DNA from: Methanobrevibacter thaueri
GTDB taxonomy: Archaea; Methanobacteriota; Methanobacteria; Methanobacteriales; Methanobacteriaceae
Length of the DNA: 36,800 bases
Reading direction: 5' to 3'
NCBI GenBank assembly: GCA_015062925.1
Contig: SUTL01000011.1
Span: 1-36,800 of the forward strand
Shown here: one piece after another, positions 10,643 to 20,138 of the stretch
Layout of the letters: the number at the start of each line of letters is the position of its first letter
Position numbering within the stretch: position 1 is the stretch's first letter
The notes under the pieces: generated by a model
The model's input: the letters and a program-made list of their open reading frames with translations, nothing else
Told to the model about the DNA's origin: nothing
Databases searched by the model: none
Made by a program: the position numbers and the translations under genes

Positions 10643-13615
10643 TTAATCAACTACATCAGTTTTAAATTTCTCATATGTATCTGCTACATCAAAGTGTACA
10701 TTTGTTCCAAGTGCTTCAAAATGCTTTCTTCCACAGTCAATTTTAGCTTGCTCTGTTGGCCTAAGTGCCAAATAATCAGTTGATCCTTTTGTTTCAACGA
10801 CAAAGTAAAGATTAGTTTCACCATCTTTATCTAACATTACTGCCCAATCAGGATTATAACTACCTAATGGAGTATCAACTTTAAACCATCCTGGAAGTTT
10901 AGTGTACAATTTAACTTCTGGATCATTATCTAAACTTTTAGCAAATTCTTTTTCAACTTCACTATCATAAATAATGTGATCATATACAGAGTGTTGAGCT
11001 TCAATCATATTACGTTCTAAATAACCAAATAACTCATCGTTTTTAAATAACTCTTGTGAGTATGAATCATCGATTTTTGTGTATTTAATTCCATCAACAA
11101 TCATCATACTCATTACTTTATTGATTAATTTAGCAGTTTGTTGCATGTATTCTTGAGGATTCTTTTTAAATTGATTTAATGTATCACTTTCAGTTAAAAT
11201 CCTAACAATAGTTCTTCTTGTTAGGTCTGTTTCATTTTGCAAGTAAGTTACAATATCAGGTAGGGCAATTTCATCTTCTTCAGAATAAGCTGTAGTTATG
11301 TATCCATTTTCATCAGGTATAACTCCAGCGGCTTTAATTGTTACACCACTTTTAGTGTAAATTAATTTTGGAGCTTTAACATTTAGTGAATCTTCCATTG
11401 CAGTTATACATTTTTCAACTAATTCATCTGTGTCAAATTCAACTGCATAAGTTGTTTTATGCTTAATTGAATCCCAGAATTGCTTAAATTCTGGACTTAA
11501 ATAAACATGTTTGTTAACTTTAACCTGACGACGTTGTTTTGCAGGTCTGATTTTAATACCTTTTGTTGGTTTTTCAACAACTTCTACAATTTCTGGTCTT
11601 ATTGATTCATAGTCTTCTGGAATATCAATAGTACCATCACGTACAGCGACTTTAAGTGCTTCTTGGATTTTTCCTTTTGAATCAATATATTTTTTAAGTT
11701 TAAAATGATTGAAAATAGCTAGAGAATGCTGTTTACCCAATGGTTCTTCATTACCTTTTTTATTAATCCATGGAATATGAGCAAATGCTGTTTTTTGAAT
11801 TGTGCCAAATTTAATCCCAGTTTCATCTTCAATTTCTTGTTGTAAGTTACGTGCAAAGTCTTCATATGATTCATTTGCCATAATGGTTAAAATGTTAGTG
11901 TTTTTATCATGAATCCTTTCACCATCTTGGTTAACACATAATCTTAAACCACGACCAATCTCTTGGCGTTTTTTCATAGTTGAAGTAGTTTCATTTAAAG
12001 TACAAATTTGGAACACATTAGGATTGTCCCAACCTTCTCTTAATGCAGAGTGTGAGAAAATGAATTTTAATTTAGTATCAAAGCTTAAAAGTCTTTCTTT
12101 ATCTTTCATAATCAGGTTAAATGTTGATTCATCATCTTTGTTTGCTCTGACTTTTCCAGCTTTTGTTTCTTTAGTATCCTTAACTTTTCCTTTTTTATCA
12201 ACTGAGAAATATCCGTCATGAGCTTCTGATGCTTCTAAATCCAAGTCAACATAATTGTATAATGTTGAATATTTTGGTTTTTTAATGACTTTTTTATATT
12301 CCTCTTCAAAAATTTCAGCGTAAGGTCCTTTAATTGGATTTCCCTCTTCATCATATTGTCTGTAATTTGCTACTTTATCAATGAAAAAGAGACTTAAAAC
12401 CTTGATTTGTTTTCCGGCTTTAGCAAAAGCTAGCTCTTTATCTAAGTGTTCTTCAATGGTTTTGTGAATTTGCGCTCTTTTAAGTTTTAAATCATCAACA
12501 TCACCAAAGACTTTACCAATCCTTAAAATTTCATCCTTTTGTGTGAATGTGACATATTCATTACCTTCTTCACAATAAATTTCATCAACGACATAACCAT
12601 TGTAAACATCACGGTTTCCAAGTTTTGCTTCTGATAGGTCTGAACCTTGTTTAACTGTAACAGCTTTTCTTTTAATGGAACCTTTTACATTAGCATCAAT
12701 TTCAATTTTAGCAGTTATAGGAGATTTTTTATTATTAGTTGAAATTAATTTTAAGTAAGCGTCATTATGAAAACCCTCAGATACAAAACCTGCAACTTCA
12801 ATTTGTTTTACAAGTTCCATTTCAGATGCATCAACAGCATCAAGTTTATAGATGAGATTTTGAATTTCCTTATGAGTTGCAGAGTATCTTAAAGTACATA
12901 AAGGGTTTAAATATGATACTGCTTCTTCACCTTTACCACCCATTACAGATTGAGGTTCATCAATGATTACAACAGGATTAGTTTCAGCAATCAAATCAAT
13001 TGGTTTATATCCACTTAATTTATCCTGTTCCCTGTGGATGATATTTGCCTTAGTTTCCTTAGATGGGTCTTTAAAACTTTTGTTAAAAGCATCAATGTTA
13101 ATAATCATTATCTGGATGTTAGAGTTAACAGCAAAGTTTCTGACTTGTTCCAGTTTTGATGAATCATAAACAAAGTGGTCGTAAATTACATTATCATAAA
13201 GGTTTTTAAAGTGTTCTTTTGTAATTTCAATAGTTTTGTTAACTCCTTCTTTGATTGCAACACTTGGAACTACAATAATAAATTTAGTGAAGTTGTATTT
13301 TTTATTGAGTTCAAAAATTGTTTTTAGATAAACATAAGTTTTACCAGTTCCAGTTTCCATTTCAATGTTGAAATCTAAGCTTGGTAAAGACTCTGAAGGC
13401 GCAAGCTTATGGTAAGACTGTATTTTTCTTAAGTTTTCTAAAATATCTTCATGTGAAATATCTATTTTATTTCCAATACCTTGACCTGAGTCTAATGTAG
13501 CCTGACCAGTTACAGTAAAATACTGATGCATAGCATTTTGACCTTTAAAAAGGTCGGTAACTGCATTTACAGCTTCAGTTTGATAGTCAAGATTTGAATC
13601 AAATTTAAGTTTCAT
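10643..13615 (-). CDS. res: Type III restriction enzyme, Res subunit (DEAD/DEAH helicase + C-terminal PD-(D/E)XK)
   Basis: 990 aa; METGTGKTYVYLKTIFELN, IIDEPQSV, FSHSALREGWDNPNVFQICTL, RQEIGRGLRL; C-terminal YNPDWAVMLDKDGETNLYFVVETKG nuclease motif; directly downstream of mod copies. Confidence 0.93.
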   Translation of the reverse strand: MKLKFDSNLDYQTEAVNAVTDLFKGQNAMHQYFTVTGQATLDSGQGIGNKIDISHEDILENLRKIQSYHKLAPSESLPSLDFNIEMETGTGKTYVYLKTIFELNKKYNFTKFIIVVPSVAIKEGVNKTIEITKEHFKNLYDNVIYDHFVYDSSKLEQVRNFAVNSNIQIMIINIDAFNKSFKDPSKETKANIIHREQDKLSGYKPIDLIAETNPVVIIDEPQSVMGGKGEEAVSYLNPLCTLRYSATHKEIQNLIYKLDAVDASEMELVKQIEVAGFVSEGFHNDAYLKLISTNNKKSPITAKIEIDANVKGSIKRKAVTVKQGSDLSEAKLGNRDVYNGYVVDEIYCEEGNEYVTFTQKDEILRIGKVFGDVDDLKLKRAQIHKTIEEHLDKELAFAKAGKQIKVLSLFFIDKVANYRQYDEEGNPIKGPYAEIFEEEYKKVIKKPKYSTLYNYVDLDLEASEAHDGYFSVDKKGKVKDTKETKAGKVRANKDDESTFNLIMKDKERLLSFDTKLKFIFSHSALREGWDNPNVFQICTLNETTSTMKKRQEIGRGLRLCVNQDGERIHDKNTNILTIMANESYEDFARNLQQEIEDETGIKFGTIQKTAFAHIPWINKKGNEEPLGKQHSLAIFNHFKLKKYIDSKGKIQEALKVAVRDGTIDIPEDYESIRPEIVEVVEKPTKGIKIRPAKQRRQVKVNKHVYLSPEFKQFWDSIKHKTTYAVEFDTDELVEKCITAMEDSLNVKAPKLIYTKSGVTIKAAGVIPDENGYITTAYSEEDEIALPDIVTYLQNETDLTRRTIVRILTESDTLNQFKKNPQEYMQQTAKLINKVMSMMIVDGIKYTKIDDSYSQELFKNDELFGYLERNMIEAQHSVYDHIIYDSEVEKEFAKSLDNDPEVKLYTKLPGWFKVDTPLGSYNPDWAVMLDKDGETNLYFVVETKGSTDYLALRPTEQAKIDCGRKHFEALGTNVHFDVADTYEKFKTDVVD

Positions 13616-13627
13616 CTTTTAAATCTC

Positions 13628-15551
13628 CTATATTGTTATAAACTCATCTATATTATTTGTTTTTAATATTTCTTTAATGTTGGTTTTATCAGCGTCTGAT
13701 TTAAAACCGCTGTCTTTGAAAACAACTCTTGAAGTTGAAGAGTTATTTGTAAGTTTTAATATTTGATTTGTAATATCTTTTGTGATGTTATTGTCAAGAC
13801 AAATAATTAAAGCTCCAAAACCAATTGAATAAATGTTATCTATTTGTTCGATTGGATATGTGAGATCAATTCCATATTTAAGCATGATTTCATAAACTAA
13901 ATCTTCATTGGTTCTGCCTTCTTTAATATTATCTATTGTTAAAGATTGTTGGAGGTTATTGTAGTCAGGATCCCATTTTTCAAGGTTTGAAGAGTCTAAT
14001 TTGAATACTTTAAATCCTATATCTAAATCTTTGTTATTAGATTCTTCTAAGATTTTATCACCTGCTCTTCTGATTCTTTCTTTTCCTATTTCACAAATAT
14101 TGTAAAATCCTTCTTTAAAAGCTTTTGATTTTTCATCAATTTCCTCAGGAATTTGAACCATGATAAATTTTCTATTATTTTTATCTTCATTATTATATTG
14201 TAAAACTGCATCTGCTGTGGAAGCAGAACCTGAAAAGAAATCTAAAATTATACCTTCTTTAAATTTAGATACTTCCATCAAATATTTTATTAAAGAAGTT
14301 GGTTTAGAATAATCAAATGGTATATTTAATTTATTTAATTCATGTGACCCAATTTGATTAATGTGATTTTCTATGAAGCTATTCGGTTTAGCTGAAGAAT
14401 TTTCTAAAACATCATTTAAATATGTTTTAGTATACACATTCCATTTAGCAGGATTTTTATTTTCATCTAATAAATTTGAAGATTTGACTCTTTTAACCAC
14501 AATTTTATCTTTATTTTCTTCAAATGTTTTTCTACTCCATCTCCATATACCATCTCCTAAATTTGGTCTTTCAGGAGGAAATGTGGAACCAGGAGGTATA
14601 ATTTTACTACCATCCGGGCAATCAATCCAAAATCTTTGTTCAGGATTTCTATTACGTATAGTTGACATATATAATCTAACTAATTGGTATTTTTCACCTT
14701 TACGAGGACCTTCTTGTTCTATTAACTTATAATTTTCAACATTAGCTCCTCCAGAAAATTGAGGAGTTAAATTAACATTTTTTGCATATGTTAAAATATA
14801 ATCAAAATTTGGAGACCAAAAATCACCTTTATTATTACTTTTTTTAGTTATCCTTCCAGCACAACCAATAAAATTTTCTTCACCAAATATCTCATTACAT
14901 AACTTTTTAAGATTTTCTATTTCATTTTCATCAATACTTAAAAAGATAACACCATCATCAGTTAATAAGTTTCTAGCTAATTTTAATCTTGGAAACATCA
15001 TATTCAACCAATTACTATGATATCGTCCACTGGATTCTGAATTAGTTGAAATCTTTATACAATTGTGTGTGTGTGTGTGTAGAATTATCTAAACTCTTAA
15101 CTTGACCTGAAATTTTTAAGTAATTTTCTAAATTATCTTTATAATTATCAGGATAAATAAACTCTCTACCCGTATTATACGGAGGATCTATATACATCAT
15201 TTTGATTTTATTATAATAACCTTTTTGTAGTAATTTAAGAACTTCTAAATTATCCCCTTCAATATACAAATTTTGAGTTGTATCCCAGTTCTTACTTTCT
15301 TCCTTACAAGGCCTTAATGTTCCGGTTGATTGTTTTTGAGATTCTTTTATAGCTTGAGTTTTTCCAGGCCATGTGAAAGAATATTTTTCACGTGAATCAT
15401 CAATGTCTTTTCCTAAAATTGATTGTAATTTTTCAAAATCAATTTTATTTTCAGTTATTACTTCAGGAAATATTTCCTTTAATTTAGAAATATTATCTGA
15501 AATAATATCTTTACTTTGCCCATCTAATTTTGTTTCATTCATTTTAACCAC
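13628..15551 (-). CDS. mod: Type III DNA adenine methyltransferase Mod copy 3, phase-OFF (two ORFs 15551-15042 and 15007-13628)
   Basis: N fragment has IDPPYNTGREF (motif IV), C fragment has ILDFFSGSASTADAV (motif I); the parts are joined through an (AC)8 tract. Span 1924 nt; +2 nt gives 642 codons with no stop across the junction in my translation. Confidence 0.9.
15065..15080. repeat. Dinucleotide microsatellite (GT)8 on + strand, (AC)8 in mod copy 3
   Basis: aattGTGTGTGTGTGTGTGTagaatt, located exactly where the mod ORF is frameshifted. Confidence 0.97.
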
Positions 15552-17459
15552 TATATCGTTATAAATTCATCAATATGATTAATTTTAAGTATTTCTTTAA
15601 TATTAGTTTTATCTGCATCTGATTTAAAACCACTGTCTTTGAATACAACTCTAGAAGATGAAGAGTTTTTCGTTAATTTTATTATTTCATTAGCTATTTC
15701 TTTTGTGATATTATTGTCAAGACATATTACTAATGCTCCAAATCCAATTGAATAAATATTATTGTGTTCTTCAATTGGTAAAGTTAAATCAATTCCATAT
15801 TTTAGCATGATTTCATAAACTAAATCTTCATTAGTTCTATCTTCTTTAATATTATCAATTGTTAAAGATTGTTGAAGATTATTGTAATCAGGATCCCATT
15901 TTTCTAAATTAGAAGAATCTAATTTGAATACTTTAAATCCTATGTCTAAATCTGAGTTTTCAGATTCTTCAACAATTTTATCTCCCGCACGCCTAATACG
16001 CTCTTTACCAATTTCACATATGTTTCTATAACCTTCTTTGAATGCATCAGTATTATCATCAATATTTTCAGGAATCTGAACTAAAATAAACTTATTATTT
16101 TGTTTATTTTCAATATTTAATTCAAAAATGGATTCAGCCGTTGAAGCAGAACCTGAAAAAAAATCAAGATATATTTCATCATTTTCAGATTTAGAAAAAT
16201 TTAATAAATATCTCATCAAGGAAACAGGTTTAGGATAATCAAAAATCTTTTTATTACCAAATAATTTCTTTAAATATTTTCCAGCATTTTCTGTTGTATC
16301 TACATTAACTGATTTATCAATGAAATTCTTTGGGACTTCCGGATCGTATGAATCTTTTTCATATGAAGGAGATAAAGTCTGAGTTTTGATAGAAATTATA
16401 GTATTATTCCTAATTTCATTTAATAACTTTTCTTGACTCCATTTAAATTTACTAGTTAATTTAATCTCTTTAATAAAAATACCATCTTTAATTTCTGTAT
16501 CTTCTTCAAGAATGATTTTATAATTATCAGTTCCATAATAACCTTTTTTTAATACTTGATTTTTTAATTTAGTCTTTACAATATTTTTAGGGAATATTAA
16601 TGTTTTTTCAGAGTTTGTTTGATTTAATAAACCATTATCACTTTTACTAAATTTCATTATACCTTCATATTTAGAATTATTTAGAATTTTTTCATAAACT
16701 AAAATATATTCAATATTCTTTTTTATTTTTTTAGATAAATTTGGTGGAGTTTCACTTTTATACCAATTAAATTGGCCAATGAAATTTTCCTCACCAAATA
16801 TTTCATTACACAATTTTTTTAAATTTTCAATTTCATTATCATCTATACTTATAAAAATTACACCATCATCTCTTAGAAGATTTCTAGCTAATTTTAACCT
16901 AGGATACATCATATTTAACCAATTTGAATGATATCTTCCAGATGTTTCAGGATTACTAGTTAATTTAATTCCAATGCTCTCTCTCTCTCTCTCCTTCAGA
17001 ATCTAAAACTTGACCAGAAATTTTTAAATAATTTTCTAAATTATCTTGATAATTATCTGGATAAATAAAATCTTTACCTGTATTATATGGCGGATCAATA
17101 TAAATAGCTTTTATCTTATTATAATAACCTTTTTGAAGTAATTTAAGAACTTCTAAATTATCACCTTCAATATATAAATTTTGAGTTGTATCCCAGTTCT
17201 TACTTTCTTCCTTACAAGGCCTTAAAGTTCCAGTAGATTGTTTTTGAGATTCTTTAATAGCTTGAGTTTTACCGGGCCAAGTGAAAGAGTACTTTTCACG
17301 AGAATCATCAATCTCTTCCCCTAAAATTAATTTTAATTCATCAAAATCAATTTTATCTTCAGTTACTATCTCTGGAAATATTTCTTTTAATTTAGAAATA
17401 TTATCTAAAACTATATCTTTACTTTCTCCATTTAATACAGATTCATTCATTTTAATCAC
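15551..17459 (-). CDS. mod: Type III DNA adenine methyltransferase Mod copy 2, phase-OFF (two ORFs 17459-16965 and 16912-15551)
   Basis: IDPPYNTGKDF in N fragment, YLDFFSGSASTAESI in C fragment; joined through a (GA)8 tract. Span 1909 nt; +2 nt gives 637 codons with no stop across the junction. Confidence 0.9.
16977..16993. repeat. Dinucleotide microsatellite (CT)8+C on + strand, (GA)8G in mod copy 2
   Basis: ccaatgCTCTCTCTCTCTCTCTCcttcag at the frameshift point. Confidence 0.97.
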
Positions 17460-19342
17460 TTATATCGTTATAAACTCTGAAATATTATTAACTTTTAATA
17501 TTTCTTTTATATTGGTTTTTTCCGCATCAGAAGCAAATCCACTGTCTTTAAAAAGAACACGAGATATAGATGAATTTTTTGATATTTTTAAAATTTCATC
17601 AGTGATATCTTTTGTGATATTATTGTCTAAACAAATAATTAATGCACCAAAACCAATTGAATAAATATTATCATGTTTTTCAACAGGCAATGTTAAATCA
17701 ATACCATATTTTAACATAATTTCATAAACCAAATCTTCATTAGTTCTATCCTCTTTAATATTATCAATTGTTAAAGATTGTTGAAGATTTTTGTAGTCTG
17801 GATCCCATTTTTCTAGATTTGAAGAATCTAGTTTAAAAACTTTAAATCCAATATCCAACTCTTTATTTTCTGAATCTTTAATAATATTTTCTCCAGCTCG
17901 ACGAATTCTTTCTTTCCCAATTTCACAAATATTCGCATAACCTTCATTATAAGCTTCTGATTTTTCATCAGTAGCCTCAGGAATTTGAACCAAAATAAAT
18001 CGTCTATTACTATTTTCTTCAGCATTAAGTTTTAAAACACCATGTGCAGTTGATGAAGAACCTCCAAAGAAATCTAAGATAATTGAATTTTTATCAGAAC
18101 CAACTTTCTGAATAAATTTAATTAAATCCAATGGCTTTGGAAATGAAAAAACATTTTTCTCCATAATTTCATTAAAATCATTACTTCCTTTTCCATTTGA
18201 AAAATCAATTAATGCCCTATATGGATTTTCTCGAATATATGGTTCATTATTATTATCAACGAATTGATATTGTTTAATATAAACTTTCCATTCAGAATCT
18301 CTCTTTTTAAATTCAATGAAATTATTTTCCAAACCCCATTTAAATTTTGGTTCACTCCATCTCCAGGTATTTGGTTTTCCTTTTTTACCTCCAGAAAAAA
18401 TGATATTTCCATCAGGTGTTGTTATTGGATAATCCATCTTTTCACTATAAGAACCACTATAGTTTAAATCTCTTAAATAATATTTTCCTCTTTTTTCAAC
18501 AAATTCATCAGAAAATTTATATTTCGGATCATCATCAACATTGACAGGTTCTTGATTAATTTTAACTTCTTCAATATTTTTTGCATAACATAATATATAA
18601 TCAAATTCAATTGCTATATTTTTACTATCATGACCACTTCCAGATTTATTTTTTCTAACAAAATTACAAATAAAATTTGATTCACCGAATATTTCATCAC
18701 ATAATTTTTTTAGATTAAATTCTTCATTATCATCAATACTAATGAAAATAACTCCATCATTAGTTAATAAGTTTCTAGCTAATTTTAATCTTGGATACAT
18801 CATATTCAACCAATTACTATGATAACGACCTTGTGTTTCAGTATTTGTAGTCAATTTAACACCAAATGGTGTGTGTGTGTGTAGTCTTCTAAATCTGAAA
18901 CTTGTCCAGAAATTTTTAAATAATTTTCTAAATTATCTTTATAATCATCAGAATAAACAAAATCTTTACCGGTATTATAAGGAGGATCAATATAAATAGC
19001 TTTAATTTTATTATAATAACTTTTTTGAAGTAATTTAAGAACTTCTAAGTTATCTCCTTCAATATATAAGTTTTGAGTTGAATCCCAGTTTTTGCTCTCT
19101 TCCTTAAAAGGCCTTAAAGTTCCTGTTGATTGTTTTTGTGATTCGCGAATAGCTTGTGTTTTACCAGGCCAAGTAAAATTATATTTTTCATGAGAACCAT
19201 CTATAAATTCACCAAAATTTGATTTAAATTTATCAAAATTAATTTTATCTTCACTAACAATATCTGGAAAAAGTTCTTTTAAAATTTCAATATTTTCATG
19301 AACAATATCCTTACTTTCTCCACTTAGTTTAGTTTCAATCAT
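17460..19342 (-). CDS. mod: Type III DNA adenine methyltransferase Mod copy 1, phase-OFF (two ORFs 19342-18851 and 18854-17460)
   Basis: IDPPYNTGKDF in N fragment, ILDFFGGSSSTAHGV in C fragment; joined through an (AC)7 tract. Span 1883 nt; -2 nt gives 627 codons with no stop across the junction. Confidence 0.9.
18869..18882. repeat. Dinucleotide microsatellite (GT)7 on + strand, (AC)7 in mod copy 1
   Basis: caaatgGTGTGTGTGTGTGTagtc at the frameshift point. Confidence 0.97.
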
Positions 19343-20137
19343 TTACTCACCTTTTAATTCATTAATTAATTTTTCTTTTTCAATCTTAAACTTATGAGCT
19401 TCAATATTCAAATCCATTTTACGATTAAAATTATCTTCTTCAGAAATCTTTTTTTCAATTTCTTTAATTTTTTCATCAAAAACAGAAATTTCATCATATA
19501 TTCTTTCAATTTTCTTAATTGGCAGATAAACTGGCTCTCCAGCAATGATTGCAGCATCATGTTGCACTATTGCTTCAAGATAATTATTGTAAAATTTATA
19601 GAAATCACTACGCTCTAAATTATCGAATTGTATTTTTGTTATAAAATCATCTTCAATTTCACTTAAATTATCAATGTCCATCCAGTTTGTTGATCTTTTT
19701 TTGCCGTCAAGTACGATTTTATCATAATCTTGTTTGCTTTCACGTATATGTGATGCATAAAATTTCAATTCATTTTCATATTGTATTGTTAAAATTAATG
19801 GATAAGGGATAAAACGCATGACAATATCTGCAATCCTATCAATTTTATCATCTTCTTTGAATTTCCCAACACCAATCTTGTGAACGTTATCATATTTTAG
19901 GTTAATGTTGATTAATTCAACTTCATCATATCTCCTTTCACTATCTTCATATGGACTTACTCTAATATTATCTTCAGTAAAGTTATAGCACCATTTAATC
20001 TGTTTTATTAAATCCGTGAAAATTTTTTTATCTTTAGTTTTAGAGTCAGCAGCCTCAAAAATATCTTTTTTTGGTATTACACTGTCAACAATACAATCCA
20101 TTGGAACTTCAAGAATATCTTCAATTAAAACCATCAT
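19343..20137 (-). CDS. DUF4391-like protein
   Basis: 264 aa between helicase and mod; PKKDIF...FTDLIKQIKWCYNF...IADIVMRFIPYPLILTIQYENELKFYASH pattern with C-terminal coiled coil; genomic position fits DUF4391 next to Type III mod genes. Confidence 0.65.
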   Translation of the reverse strand: MMVLIEDILEVPMDCIVDSVIPKKDIFEAADSKTKDKKIFTDLIKQIKWCYNFTEDNIRVSPYEDSERRYDEVELININLKYDNVHKIGVGKFKEDDKIDRIADIVMRFIPYPLILTIQYENELKFYASHIRESKQDYDKIVLDGKKRSTNWMDIDNLSEIEDDFITKIQFDNLERSDFYKFYNNYLEAIVQHDAAIIAGEPVYLPIKKIERIYDEISVFDEKIKEIEKKISEEDNFNRKMDLNIEAHKFKIEKEKLINELKGE

Positions 20138-20138
20138 A

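Noticed and set aside
13628-19342. Reading the six half-mod ORFs as six independent genes or as ordinary pseudogenes
   Set aside because: Each pair is split exactly at a perfect dinucleotide tract, motif IV and motif I are partitioned between halves, and a single-unit change restores the whole ORF; no other inactivating mutation is visible in the halves.
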